The notes below the pieces were generated by a model. The model worked only from the letters and a program-made list of their open reading frames with translations, did no database searches and was not told the origin of the DNA. The position numbers and the translations under genes were made by a program. Below, piece after piece: positions 1-9,072 of a stretch of DNA of 64,000 nucleotides. Position 1 is the first letter of the stretch. The number at the start of each line of letters is the position of its first letter. Source of the DNA: VGNY01 sp964549635 (GTDB lineage: Bacteria > Chloroflexota > Dehalococcoidia > GIF9 > UBA5629); assembly GCA_964549635.1 (NCBI GenBank), contig CAZJVJ010000004.1, positions 62,001-126,000 of the forward strand, given 5' to 3'.

Positions 1-1
1 A

Positions 2-178
2 GCGGAATTAACCAGGACCCGGAAAATAAAGCGGACTTTTGTTGAAGAAAGGTATAAAGATTTGATAGATGCCATATATAGCGGTGCCAGTGAGATGGCC
101 GTGGAAGCGCCGATTACATACCGGGATGGCAGGAAGGGGACGATAAAAACGGCAATCAAAATTAACTCTGTTGAGTAG
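2..178 (+). CDS. AMP-dependent acyl-CoA synthetase, C-terminal fragment
   Basis: The reading frame is open from the window edge to the TAG at 176-178, giving about 58 residues. The piece begins with AELTRTRKIKR, continues FVEERYKDLIDAIY and then a TYRDGRKG turn. This is the C-terminal signature of long-chain-type AMP-forming acyl-CoA synthetases, which are often found inside branched-chain ABC transporter clusters. The stop overlaps the longest possible reading of the next gene, so the two are probably cotranscribed. The adenylation core lies outside the window, so substrate cannot be judged. Family call from a short tail only. Confidence 0.6.
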   Translation, partial: AELTRTRKIKRTFVEERYKDLIDAIYSGASEMAVEAPITYRDGRKGTIKTAIKINSVE

Positions 179-182
179 TCTT

Positions 183-1055
183 ATGGAAGCAGTACTTCAG
201 TATATAGCCAACGGATTGATGGTAGGCGGGGTATATGCACTCATCGCGCTCGGCATAGTGTTGATTTATAAGTCCACCGCCGTGTTCAACTTCGCCATCG
301 GGCAGATGATGCTATTCGGCGCCTTCTTCTTCTGGACATCTGTGGAGCAATTCGACTTGCCCGTATGGGTTGGTCTGCTTATCAGTATAGCAGGCAGCGT
401 TGCCTTGGGGCTGCTCATAGAGCGGTTTACACTAAGGCCGCTTATTGGCCAACCGGTATTGAGTGCAGTCCTAGTAACGCTGGCGTTAGTCTACTTCCTT
501 AATGGGATAGCGATAGGCATTTGGGGAGCTTACCAACATAGGTTACCGGATTTTTTGCCTGGAGCCCCGGTGTCGTTAGGCGGCATAGTATTCTCCCATG
601 ACTTACTGTGGTCATTCTTTCTGGCGATTGGGCTTTTCGTTCTATTATTGCTGTTTTATCAGGGGACTCGGATGGGACTGGCTATGCGGGCTACTGCTGA
701 GAGCCATCAGGTAGCTCAGGCGCGGGGCATAAATGTCAGGACTATTTTTGCTATGAGCTGGGCCTTGTGCGGGCTCATAGCTTCTGTGGGTGGTATTCTT
801 CTTGCCTATCGGCTTGGGGTAAGTCAGTTCCTGTCACTGGTGGGCCTGAAGGCTTTCCCGGCTGTTCTGTTTGGTGGTCTGGATTCAATCACCGGTGCTT
901 TGATTGGGGGGTTGACGGTTGGGGTGCTGGAGAACCTGGCCGGGGGGCTTATCGCCACCTGGATGATGGAGATAACTCCTTATATAATTTTGCTTGTGGT
1001 ATTGATTTTCCGGCCCGAGGGGCTTTTCGGACTCAAGCGGATTGAAAGGATATAG
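183..1055 (+). CDS. livH: Branched-chain amino acid-type ABC transporter permease (LivH family)
   Basis: Inner-membrane permease of a HAAT-family ABC importer, about 290 residues. It has roughly eight hydrophobic segments, with the LivH-typical N-terminal NGLMVGGVYALIALG and the cytoplasmic loop AQARGINVRTIF that contacts the ATPase. An upstream TTG at 171 overlaps the previous stop; I prefer ATG 183 because the family usually begins a few residues before the first membrane span, but neither has a strong ribosome binding site. It is followed 2 bp later by livM. Such systems import amino acids but also aromatic or fatty acids; the neighbouring acyl-CoA ligases favour a carboxylate substrate here (inference). 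Confidence 0.9.
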   Translation: MEAVLQYIANGLMVGGVYALIALGIVLIYKSTAVFNFAIGQMMLFGAFFFWTSVEQFDLPVWVGLLISIAGSVALGLLIERFTLRPLIGQPVLSAVLVTLALVYFLNGIAIGIWGAYQHRLPDFLPGAPVSLGGIVFSHDLLWSFFLAIGLFVLLLLFYQGTRMGLAMRATAESHQVAQARGINVRTIFAMSWALCGLIASVGGILLAYRLGVSQFLSLVGLKAFPAVLFGGLDSITGALIGGLTVGVLENLAGGLIATWMMEITPYIILLVVLIFRPEGLFGLKRIERI

Positions 1056-1057
1056 CG

Positions 1058-2119
1058 ATGGCAGTTGCTCGGCCTTGCGGAACCTATGATGAAAGTTATG
1101 CCCAGGACATGGCGATTGTCCGCACTCGGCTGCAGTGGATAATACTTATAGCGGGACTTATTTTGCTGTTCAGTTTGCCGCTATTCGTTAGTGGCCGCTG
1201 GCTGAACCTGCTCAATTTTATAGGTATCAGCTTAATCGCCGTTCACGGGCTAAATATTCTTACAGGGTATTGTGGGCAGATTTCTTTGGGTCAGGCGGCC
1301 TTTATGGCGGTAGGAGCGTACACCTCAGGTGTACTGACGTCCAAACTGGGCTGGTCATTCTGGGCAGCTTTGCCCTGTGCGGCTCTTAGTGCTGGTGTGG
1401 TGGGGCTGATCTTCGGTTTACCTTCTCTCAGAGTCAAGGGTTTCTATCTAGCCATGGCAACGCTGGCGGCCCAGTTCATAATCCCAGCAATTTTAAGCAA
1501 CCCTCTGGAGGGTCTAACTGGCGGTGTACATAGCCTGAGAGTGCCTGCGCCGAGAGTCGGTGATTTTGCCTGCACATCGGCTCAGAGTATGTTCTATATT
1601 GTAATACCAATAGCGGTATTGATGACATTCTTTGCTAAAAACTTGACCAGGACTGGTGTAGGCAGAGCTTTCATTGCTATCAGGGATAATGACCTGGCTG
1701 CTGAAGTGCAGGGGGTAAATGTTTTCCAGTACAAGCTTCTAGCCTTTTTTATCTGCTCGGTATATGCTGGTGTTGCTGGTTGTCTGTGGGCTCACTGGAT
1801 GCGGGCTATAAACCCTGACCACTTCACTCTGATGGACTCGATATGGTATGTAGGGATGATGATCGTTGGAGGCATGGGTAGCACGGCGGGGGCTGTTTTT
1901 GGCGTTGCCTTTTTACGCATTCTGGACGAATTGACCAAAATACTGGGTATGTGGCTGTCGGGGATTTTTGTGGCCTGGGGTGCCTTTCTTCAGGCGGCTC
2001 TTGGCCCCATAGTTTACGGTTTGGTAATTATACTGTTTATAATCTTCGAGCCAAGGGGGCTAGCTCACAGGTGGGAGGTCTTCAAGGCATCCTACCGCCT
2101 GCGCCCCTTCGCATATTGA
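1058..2119 (+). CDS. livM: Branched-chain amino acid-type ABC transporter permease (LivM family)
   Basis: Second permease of the importer, 353 residues with the LivM pattern: N-terminal spans, GYCGQISLGQAAFMAVGAY, and the EAA-like loop AFIAIRDNDLAAEVQGVN that docks on the ATPase. The ATG at 1058 has a GAAAGGA ribosome binding site 8 bp upstream and starts 2 bp after livH. The first 17 residues are polar, so an internal ATG at 1109 is possible. It should pair with LivH to form the transmembrane channel. Family membership is secure; substrate is not. Confidence 0.9.
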   Translation: MAVARPCGTYDESYAQDMAIVRTRLQWIILIAGLILLFSLPLFVSGRWLNLLNFIGISLIAVHGLNILTGYCGQISLGQAAFMAVGAYTSGVLTSKLGWSFWAALPCAALSAGVVGLIFGLPSLRVKGFYLAMATLAAQFIIPAILSNPLEGLTGGVHSLRVPAPRVGDFACTSAQSMFYIVIPIAVLMTFFAKNLTRTGVGRAFIAIRDNDLAAEVQGVNVFQYKLLAFFICSVYAGVAGCLWAHWMRAINPDHFTLMDSIWYVGMMIVGGMGSTAGAVFGVAFLRILDELTKILGMWLSGIFVAWGAFLQAALGPIVYGLVIILFIIFEPRGLAHRWEVFKASYRLRPFAY

Positions 2120-2227
2120 GGGTGACAGGGAAATTAGAAATTTTTGTTAAGTCAAGGGGGTGGGAATGGCAGGTGATAGAAGGCAAAAGCCAGAAATTTG
2201 TAGTTCTTAGCGAAAAGGAGGTGTGAT

Positions 2228-3508
2228 TTGAACAGGCGAAAATTAATGGTATTTGGCGTGATAGTTGTGGCTTTGGCGTTACTGGTGACGCCTATTCTCG
2301 GTTGTGCTAAACCGGCAGCACCGCCGGCGGCCAAGCCGGAAAAGTTCATTATTCATCACTTTGGTGACTTGAGCGGCCCCTATGCCGGAATTACGGCACC
2401 TCTGGTGGCTGGCTTTAATGATTTCATAGCATGGTACAATGCAGAACGAGGTGGGGTCGATGGTGTGCCTGTAGACCAGATGTTTAGAGACACAGGTGGC
2501 AAGCTGGATGCCGCTTTAGCGGCTTATGCTGCCTTCAAAGAATCTAAGCCCTATCCAGTGGTCATGCTCATTTACGGCTCAGCCGAAGCGGAAGCTCTGA
2601 AAGAGCGTTTCGTGGAAGACAATATATTTTGCTTCAGCAACAGCCCGGGAGTCAAATCACTTTATCCAGTAGGGAATCAGTTTTCTACCATACCTGGTTA
2701 TTCAGACTCCATGGGCGCTACCATTGACTGGCTGGCTGACGTCTGGGCTAAGAAGACAGGGCAAAAAGTGAAACTGGCTATACTTACCTGGGACAATCCC
2801 TATGGCAGGGCGATATTGGTGGATGAGACGCGCAGCTATGCCAAGCAAAAGGGTGTTGAGATTGTATATGAGGGTGTCTTTGGTCTAAGGGATCTGGATG
2901 TATCAACCCAGCTGACAGCAATAAAGGCTGCGGGCGCTAACTGGGTATATGATAATACGCTAGCCCATGGACCGGGAGTAATCCATAGGAGCGCATCAGC
3001 ACTGGGCATGTTAAATCAAGACCTCTACGATACCACGCCGGGCAAGATTCATCGTGCCACTGGCCCATGGGGCATGGATGAGTCTGCTGTTCTGGCGGCG
3101 GGCGCGCTTGCCAATGGTGTAATTGGCCCGCGAAGTTTTGCGTCTTGGGCTATGCCTGAGGTTGAGGGTGTTGCCCTTGCCGTTGCCAGTGCTGATAAAA
3201 ACAACAGAACGCCGAAAGAGAGGGTAATGGGATATCTGGCAGTTTGGGGTGAGGTCTATACTATTTTGCATTGTGTGGAAAAAGCGGCAAAAGAAGTAGG
3301 CTGGGATAAACTTGATGGTGCAGCGCTGAAGGCCCAGTTCATCAAACTGAAGGACTACAGTCCTCTGGGATTGACCAAGTATACATTTACTGCGGATAAA
3401 CCGGAGCCCAGGGCAACTCGAATCTTCCAGGTCCAGGATGGTAAATTAAAGCCGATTAGTGACTGGGTAACCTGCCCTGATTTGAGGCCCGCGGAGTACA
3501 AGAAGTAA
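2228..3508 (+). CDS. ABC transporter substrate-binding lipoprotein (LivK/COG0683 type)
   Basis: Periplasm-facing binding protein of 426 residues. It starts at TTG 2228 directly after a strong AAAAGGAGGTG site. The N-terminus is a lipoprotein signal: basic MNRRK, a hydrophobic stretch, then the lipobox ILGC near residue 26, so it should be lipid-anchored. The rest is a type I periplasmic-binding fold with an N-terminal FGDLSGPYAGITAP segment. It lies between livM and livF and is followed by a strong hairpin, which often limits read-through so that binding protein is made in excess. The ligand is unknown; LivK relatives near PaaK-like ligases are usually called aromatic or aliphatic carboxylate binders. 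Confidence 0.88.
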   Translation: MNRRKLMVFGVIVVALALLVTPILGCAKPAAPPAAKPEKFIIHHFGDLSGPYAGITAPLVAGFNDFIAWYNAERGGVDGVPVDQMFRDTGGKLDAALAAYAAFKESKPYPVVMLIYGSAEAEALKERFVEDNIFCFSNSPGVKSLYPVGNQFSTIPGYSDSMGATIDWLADVWAKKTGQKVKLAILTWDNPYGRAILVDETRSYAKQKGVEIVYEGVFGLRDLDVSTQLTAIKAAGANWVYDNTLAHGPGVIHRSASALGMLNQDLYDTTPGKIHRATGPWGMDESAVLAAGALANGVIGPRSFASWAMPEVEGVALAVASADKNNRTPKERVMGYLAVWGEVYTILHCVEKAAKEVGWDKLDGAALKAQFIKLKDYSPLGLTKYTFTADKPEPRATRIFQVQDGKLKPISDWVTCPDLRPAEYKK

Positions 3509-3518
3509 GAGTAGAACT

Positions 3519-3555
3519 TTGGCAGACCTCCGCTAGGCGGAGGTCTGCCAATTTT
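3519..3555 (+). terminator. Intra-operon rho-independent terminator or attenuator
   Basis: A perfect 15-bp inverted repeat (3519-3533 and 3537-3551) with a 3-nt TAG loop is followed by TTTT. It sits between the binding-protein stop and livF, which begins 12 bp later. Because livF and the ligases continue on the same strand, it probably acts as partial termination and as a 3' stability hairpin for the binding-protein message. Confidence 0.8.
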
Positions 3556-3566
3556 CAGGTGGTTCG

Positions 3567-4361
3567 ATGCTGAGACTTAACAATATTGAGGTTATTTATC
3601 ACAACGTAATACTGGTGCTGAAGGGGGTCTCTATAGAGGTACCTCCGGGCAAGATCGTAGCTTTACTTGGCGGCAATGGTGCTGGCAAGACAACAACCCT
3701 GAAAGCGATATCTGGTCTGCTCAGGACTGAGGTCGGAGAGGTCACTGATGGCAGCATCGAGTTCGAAGGGGAGAGGATTGATAAGAAGAATCCTGAGGAG
3801 ATTGTGAAGCTGGGAATTGTCCAGGTTATGGAGGGGAGGCGGCTGTTTGAACACCTGACGGTTGAGGAGAACTTGAGGGCAAGCGCTTATGTGACCGGTG
3901 ATGGTGCCAGGCTGAAGCAGGACCTTGAGTTGGTATATACATACTTCCCCAGGCTAAAGGACCTTCGCCATAATGTAGCTGGGTATCTTTCCGGTGGTGA
4001 ACAGCAGATGCTGGTTATTGGCAGCTCCTTAATGATACACCCGAAGGTTGTGCTTCTTGACGAACCGTCACTGGGGCTAAGCCCCAAGTTAGTTCACGAG
4101 ATTTTTGAGATTATCCGGAAGATAAATGCTGAAGAAAAGACGGCGATGTTGCTGGTGGAGCAGAATGTGAAGGCGGCCCTGTCTATTGCTGAGTATGGTT
4201 ACGTGATGGAGAATGGCAGGGTGGTCCTGGACGGGCCAGCGGATAAGCTACGGGACAATGAGGACATAAAGGAGTTTTATCTCGGGCTGAGTCAGCTGGG
4301 TGAGAGGAAGAGTTACAGGGAGGTAAAACACTATCGAAGACGAAAGAGATGGCTGGCATAA
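3567..4361 (+). CDS. livF: Branched-chain amino acid-type ABC transporter ATPase (LivF family)
   Basis: Cytoplasmic ATPase, 264 residues. Walker A is GGNGAGKTT near residue 35, the ABC signature is LSGGEQQM near 140, and Walker B with the switch region is VVLLDEPSLGLSP near 160. LivF proteins are usually about 235-240 residues; this one carries a basic C-terminal extension (YRRRKRW) of about 25 residues. The companion ATPase LivG is not in the window and may lie upstream of the acyl-CoA synthetase. The start has a weak GGTGGTTCG site and follows the hairpin. Confidence 0.9.
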   Translation: MLRLNNIEVIYHNVILVLKGVSIEVPPGKIVALLGGNGAGKTTTLKAISGLLRTEVGEVTDGSIEFEGERIDKKNPEEIVKLGIVQVMEGRRLFEHLTVEENLRASAYVTGDGARLKQDLELVYTYFPRLKDLRHNVAGYLSGGEQQMLVIGSSLMIHPKVVLLDEPSLGLSPKLVHEIFEIIRKINAEEKTAMLLVEQNVKAALSIAEYGYVMENGRVVLDGPADKLRDNEDIKEFYLGLSQLGERKSYREVKHYRRRKRWLA

Positions 4362-4413
4362 AACAGCGCTTAAGGATGTAGTGAGCGTTTTTCGATTTTA
4401 TCATGTTTCACTT

Positions 4414-4436
4414 TTGCGACCCTCTGTGGGTCGCAA
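4414..4436 (+). terminator. Hairpin between livF and first PaaK-like gene
   Basis: A perfect 9-bp stem (4414-4422 with 4428-4436) and a TCTGT loop lie in the 176-bp gap before the ligase genes. No uninterrupted T tract follows, so it may be a processing or stability element instead of a terminator. Confidence 0.4.
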
Positions 4437-4537
4437 CTCGTTTCAGGGAATAATTGCAAGGCTCTTTTGAGGGTCTTGTGTGGATGTGTTAAATCAGGCA
4501 TAATTGATTTTGCTATATTGACAAGAAGGAGGCAGAT

Positions 4538-5806
4538 ATGGAAAAGGCCAGCCCTACACCTTACGAGTTGGAGAGGATGACTCCCGATGAAAGACAGAAG
4601 CATATAGAACAGAAAATGAGGGAAATAATTGCTTATGCCTATGAGCGGGCGCCAGCGGTGAAGGAGCGATTGGACAAGGCTGGGGTGAAGCCCGAGGACA
4701 TTCGCACTGTAAAAGATCTGGAGAAGATTCCGTTGTTGAGGAAGGACGATTTAATTGCCCTTCAGAAGGCTAACCCACCCTTTGGCGGGTATCTTGCCGT
4801 GCCCATGGACAGTCTGGAGCGTATATATCAGTCGCCAGGGCCCATATACGACCCGCAACGCAAGAGAGGTTTCGGGATAGGTGCTGGGTTAGGGCCTGAT
4901 TTTGGCAAGGGGCAAATAGTAATGAACACCTGGTCATACCATATAACGCCGGCGGGGCTGGGGGTTGACCAGGCGCTCAGAAATTTAGGTTTTACCGTCG
5001 TTCCGACAGGAACTGGCAATACTGAACTGCAGGTGCAGATTATGCATGACCTCAAGGTGCATGGTTTTGTGGGAACTCCCAGCTTCCTTAAAACTATTAT
5101 AGATAAAGCTGAGGAAATGGGCTACGATTTCAAAAGAGACTTCAACTTGAAATGGGCTATGGTTGGTGGAGAAATGGGGGGAGAACCTCTGCGGAAGCTG
5201 TTCCAGGAGAAGTATGGTATTTTCTGCATGGGTGGGGATTCCTATGCCACAGCTGATGTGGGAACGATAGCTACAGGGTGTGAAAAGCAGGCTGGAATGC
5301 ATATTACCACTGATGCTGTTGTTGAAATAGTAGACCCGGTAACGGGTAAACAGCTTGGTCCTGGTGAGGTGGGTGAGGTCGTGGTGACACCGTTCGATGA
5401 AGTCTATCCTTTGATTCGCTTTGGAACTGGTGACCTGGCCTGTCTTATTGAGGAGCCTTGCGGTTGCGGCAGGACGACACCGAGAATACCGAAAATAATG
5501 GGGAGGAGTGGTGAGGCCGTGAGGGTCAGGGGTATGTTTGTCCACCCCAGGCAGACGGATGAGGTCATCTCCAGATTTCCTGAGATTTCACGTTATCAAC
5601 TGGTAGTCGTTCGCCCTCAGCACAGGGATGAGATGATACTTAAGGTTGAACTTGCTGATGAAACTGTTGATAAGGAGAAACTCAAGACTGCTCTTGATAA
5701 GAATTTTAGAGATGTGTGTAAGGTAAGATTCGACCGCGTTGAGTTCGTTGCCAAAGGCACTATCGCCGAAGGCGCCAAACGCATTGTTGATGAGCGGACT
5801 TATTAA
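4538..5806 (+). CDS. Phenylacetate-CoA ligase family protein, copy 1
   Basis: ANL-superfamily acid:CoA ligase of 422 residues, expected to activate a carboxylic acid with ATP and CoA. The start has a strong AGAAGGAGG site. Visible family segments are TWSYHITPAG, the GTGNTELQVQ stretch, MVGGEMGGEPLR, and the late FGTGDLACLIEEPCGCGR with its CGCG motif, followed by the PaaK C-terminal domain (VRGMFVHPRQ). It is a tandem paralogue of the next gene. Odd point: residues about 108-122 are glycine-rich and unlike copy 2, and another frame there reads more like the family (see findings). The true substrate is unknown; aryl or other short carboxylates are plausible. Confidence 0.85.
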   Translation: MEKASPTPYELERMTPDERQKHIEQKMREIIAYAYERAPAVKERLDKAGVKPEDIRTVKDLEKIPLLRKDDLIALQKANPPFGGYLAVPMDSLERIYQSPGPIYDPQRKRGFGIGAGLGPDFGKGQIVMNTWSYHITPAGLGVDQALRNLGFTVVPTGTGNTELQVQIMHDLKVHGFVGTPSFLKTIIDKAEEMGYDFKRDFNLKWAMVGGEMGGEPLRKLFQEKYGIFCMGGDSYATADVGTIATGCEKQAGMHITTDAVVEIVDPVTGKQLGPGEVGEVVVTPFDEVYPLIRFGTGDLACLIEEPCGCGRTTPRIPKIMGRSGEAVRVRGMFVHPRQTDEVISRFPEISRYQLVVVRPQHRDEMILKVELADETVDKEKLKTALDKNFRDVCKVRFDRVEFVAKGTIAEGAKRIVDERTY

Positions 5807-5852
5807 TGGATTGTAATTTAACTGCAGTCAAAATAAAACGAAGGGGGAGACG

Positions 5853-7133
5853 ATGAACGTTAAAAAGTTGAAGCCCTTTGAAGTACTGGAAAAAATGTCT
5901 CGTGATGAGAGGCGGAAATATCTTGATGAACAGTTGAAGTGGCTGGTGGCTTACGCATATGAAAAAGCTCCAGCAATTAGAGAGAGGTTTGATAAAGCAG
6001 GGATTAAACCTTCCAAAGTAGCCGGCATTAGAGATTTGCAGGATTTGCCCCTACTGAGAAAAGATGAACTGGTGGACTTATACAAGAAGAATCCGCCACT
6101 TGGTGGTTTGGTGACCGTGCCTATGAGTGAGCTGGAGAGAGTATACGTTTCACCTGGCCCTATTTATGACCCCCACCATCAGAGCGAGGTGTTCTGGCAG
6201 CGGCATGTTCATCTGGTCAAATCTTTAGGTTTCGGCAAAGGGGATGTGGTCATCAATACCTGGGCTTATCATTTGGTGCCGGCCGGGCATATGTTTGACG
6301 AGGCGTTAAGGAGAGCTGGTGCCACGGTCATACCAATGGGAGTGGGCAACACTGAACTTCAGGTTCAGGTCATGCACCAGCTTAGAGTTACAGGATTCTT
6401 CGGCACCACGGGTTTTTTCATGAATATTATAAACAAAGCAGAAGAGATGGGTTATGACGTCCGCAGAGATTTTAACCTTAAGTTAGCCTGCATTGGTGGC
6501 GAGATGGGTGGTGGTCCGATCAGGAAACTGGTTGAGGAAAAGTACGGCATTGCTACCAGGGACGCCTATGGAACGGCTGATGTTGGCATGATAGCCTATG
6601 AGTGCAGTGAAAGAAATGGTATGCACATTGCAGAGGGAGTGATAGTGGAAATAATCGACTATGCAACTGGAAAACCGGTTGCTGCGGGAGACGTTGGTGA
6701 GGTAGTAGTAACACCGATTGATGAGACGTACCCGTTAATCCGATTCGGTACAGGCGATCTTGCCGGCTGGATTGAGGAACCCTGTCCTTGCGGGAGGAGC
6801 TCCCTGCGGATAACACGCCTTCTTGGGAGAGTAGGTGATGCTGTTAGGGTCAGGGGTATGTTTGTACATCCACGACAGCTCGAGCCGGCGATGGCTAAAT
6901 TCGCACAGGTGGCTCAATACCAGGCGGTGGTCACCAGGCCCGCTCACCGAGACGAATTGACACTAAAGGTGGAACTCAAGAGCGAGGAGGGTGTTGATAA
7001 GGATAAACTGGCAAAGGAGATAAACGAGGTGGTAAGTGAGGCAGTGAGAATTAAGGTTGATCGAGTCGAGTTTGTTCCCAAAGGGGTTATCCCTGAATTA
7101 CATAAATTGATAGTAGACGAGCGGGTATATTAA
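5853..7133 (+). CDS. Phenylacetate-CoA ligase family protein, copy 2
   Basis: A 426-residue paralogue of the preceding gene, 46 bp downstream, with an AAGGGGGAGACG site before its ATG. It aligns along its whole length: YVSPGPIYDP, NTWAYHLVPAG, GVGNTELQVQ, CIGGEMGGGPIR, RFGTGDLAGWIEEPCPCGR and VRGMFVHPRQ. Here the segment after YDP is a normal amphipathic helix (SEVFWQRHVHLVKSLGFGKG), unlike copy 1. Tandem ligases beside a Liv-type importer suggest uptake followed by CoA activation of related acids, or one heteromeric enzyme; sequence alone cannot decide. Confidence 0.87.
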   Translation: MNVKKLKPFEVLEKMSRDERRKYLDEQLKWLVAYAYEKAPAIRERFDKAGIKPSKVAGIRDLQDLPLLRKDELVDLYKKNPPLGGLVTVPMSELERVYVSPGPIYDPHHQSEVFWQRHVHLVKSLGFGKGDVVINTWAYHLVPAGHMFDEALRRAGATVIPMGVGNTELQVQVMHQLRVTGFFGTTGFFMNIINKAEEMGYDVRRDFNLKLACIGGEMGGGPIRKLVEEKYGIATRDAYGTADVGMIAYECSERNGMHIAEGVIVEIIDYATGKPVAAGDVGEVVVTPIDETYPLIRFGTGDLAGWIEEPCPCGRSSLRITRLLGRVGDAVRVRGMFVHPRQLEPAMAKFAQVAQYQAVVTRPAHRDELTLKVELKSEEGVDKDKLAKEINEVVSEAVRIKVDRVEFVPKGVIPELHKLIVDERVY

Positions 7134-7403
7134 ACTTAGCCTGTAGTCGGACAAAACAGTTGTCTCGCCTTGAGACATACGTTAAAGTTTTGCCTATTAA
7201 GCATGCCTTTGTGGCGCTATAGGCGGTGAATGGTCTCTTTAATAGAGCCCAAAACATTTTTAGTTTCGAATTAGCCGGGTAATTTCTAGAATTTGCACCT
7301 TCTAAGTTTTACCTTCTCTTAATACATTCCGATAGCCTTTTAGCTGACAAGTTGTGGTAAAATAGGGCAGAAATTTTATCTGCTTGATACTGGTGATTAA
7401 GAC

Positions 7404-8375
7404 ATGTCAATGCCACTAGTTAATGAAGAGAAAAGTTCCAATATGAACATTATTACCTGTGGTAAGCTGACCTGGGTCTACATTGAAAAACCAACTATGA
7501 AGGACGTGGAGTATCTAGCTCGGCATTTTAACTTTCATATCCTCAATCTAGACGATGTTTTGAGCCGGGTGCAGCGTCCCAAAATAGATGAGTATCCAGA
7601 CCACCTGTTCATTGTGCTCCACTTTCCTGTTTTCAATAAACAGAACCGGGTGACTACACCCAGTGAAGTCGACATATTTATAGGTGAAACCTATGTGGTT
7701 ACTGTTCACAAGTCGGGTGATTTGAAGCCCTTATCTAAATTTTTCAATGAGTGCCATGTTGATGAAGGTATATGTAATGCGTATATGGGCCGTAGTTCAG
7801 GCTTTTTGCTGTACCACATTTTAGATAGGCTGGTCAATTACTGTTTTCCTATTCTTGATAAGGTAACAAGTAACATAGAGAAGGTGGAAGGCCTTATTTT
7901 CACCAGGCCAGTTCCAGAAACCGTGCACGAAATCATGATGATTCGTAGGGACCTTATATCTTTCCGTCGTGTTATCCACCCACAGATTAGTGTGGTTGAG
8001 ACACTCGAACGTGAGGGCTATAATTTCTTAAAGGAAGACCAAGACATATATTTTGGCGACATTGCTGACCATATCCGAAAGATTTGGGATGGGCTAGAAG
8101 ACTGTAAGGAAGTGGTAGATGGTCTGGCGGATACGAGCAACTGGCTGACCTCTCATAGAATCCAGGAGATAATGCGGGTGCTCACCATAGTCATGGTAAT
8201 CATAGCGCCATTAACTCTTATTGCCAGCATTTATGGGATGAATATATATTTGCCCGGTGGTCATGAAGGCGTTCCGGGTGAAAAAGACTATGCCTCATTT
8301 TTGGCACTGAGTGCCATTATGGTCGGCATTGTAGTGGCCATGCTATGGTTCTTCCGTCGCAGACACTGGATTTAG
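7404..8375 (+). CDS. corA: CorA-like divalent metal (Mg2+) channel
   Basis: MIT-family inner-membrane channel, 323 residues. A long soluble N-terminal domain is followed by two C-terminal membrane helices. The selectivity motif YGMN is present at about residues 274-277 at the end of the first helix, and the protein ends with a basic RRRHWI tail as in CorA. An alternative start ATG lies at 7443. The 270-bp gap upstream holds only a weak 6-bp hairpin (7161-7177); I see no recognisable M-box there. CorA relatives also carry Co2+, Ni2+ or Zn2+, so Mg2+ is the default assignment. Confidence 0.88.
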   Translation: MSMPLVNEEKSSNMNIITCGKLTWVYIEKPTMKDVEYLARHFNFHILNLDDVLSRVQRPKIDEYPDHLFIVLHFPVFNKQNRVTTPSEVDIFIGETYVVTVHKSGDLKPLSKFFNECHVDEGICNAYMGRSSGFLLYHILDRLVNYCFPILDKVTSNIEKVEGLIFTRPVPETVHEIMMIRRDLISFRRVIHPQISVVETLEREGYNFLKEDQDIYFGDIADHIRKIWDGLEDCKEVVDGLADTSNWLTSHRIQEIMRVLTIVMVIIAPLTLIASIYGMNIYLPGGHEGVPGEKDYASFLALSAIMVGIVVAMLWFFRRRHWI

Positions 8376-8403
8376 GGTTGATTTAGGTGCGAAAGGCTTT
8401 CAC

Positions 8404-9072
8404 ATGGTTTTTTCCTATAGATTCGTTATTGTGACAGCTCTTTTTGTTACCTGCCTGATTACATCGAATATTATAATTGCGAAGCAGATAAGCATTGGTG
8501 GTGTAGTTCTACCGGCAGCGATAATAGTTTTCCCTCTGAGCTATATTATCGGTGATGTCCTTACCGAAGTTTATGGTTATCGGCAGGCTAGGCGTGTAAT
8601 ATGGCTGGGCTTTCTATGTAACTTAATTACAGTGGTGGCAATATGGATAGGCAAAGTATTGCCTCCGGCGCCGGTCTTCGAGGCGCAAGGTGCTTACGAA
8701 CGTATTTTGGGCAGTACCCCCCGTTTTTTGGCGGCTTCTTTTGTCGCATACCTTGGTGGGGAGTTTACCAATGCTTTTGTTTTGGCGAAGATGAAGATAC
8801 TGACAAAAGGCCGGTGGTTATGGACTAGGACCATCGGCTCCACTCTATTAGGGCAGGGTGTTGACACGTTAGTTGTCCTGACCATAGCCTTTTTGGGGGT
8901 ATTGCCATTTCCTGTGCTGGGTATTATGATGCTGAGCCACTGGCTGGCCAAGTGTGCCTATGAAGTTATAGCTACTCCTTTAACCTATGTAGTTGTGGGT
9001 TATTTGAAGGGGAAAGAAGGAATCGATGTCTATGATTACGGGATCGATTTTAGTCCTCTCAGTGTTAGGTAA
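8404..9072 (+). CDS. yhhQ: Queuosine precursor transporter (YhhQ/VUT family)
   Basis: Membrane protein of 222 residues with about six hydrophobic segments and the family pattern TSNIIIAKQI, then FPLSYIIGDVLTEVYGY near residues 45-60, and the FTNAFVLAKMK loop. Known members salvage queuosine precursors for tRNA wobble-base modification. It starts 28 bp after corA and its stop overlaps the start of the next gene by one base, implying translational coupling. Confidence 0.85.
   Translation: MVFSYRFVIVTALFVTCLITSNIIIAKQISIGGVVLPAAIIVFPLSYIIGDVLTEVYGYRQARRVIWLGFLCNLITVVAIWIGKVLPPAPVFEAQGAYERILGSTPRFLAASFVAYLGGEFTNAFVLAKMKILTKGRWLWTRTIGSTLLGQGVDTLVVLTIAFLGVLPFPVLGIMMLSHWLAKCAYEVIATPLTYVVVGYLKGKEGIDVYDYGIDFSPLSVR

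Noticed and set aside
4985..5545. 186-residue minus-strand open frame
   Set aside because: Lies wholly inside the PaaK-like gene, has no ribosome binding site and reads as low-complexity antisense.
7134..7403. Possible M-box or other riboswitch before corA
   Set aside because: Only a 6-bp hairpin and AT-rich sequence; no M-box core sequence or terminator could be found.
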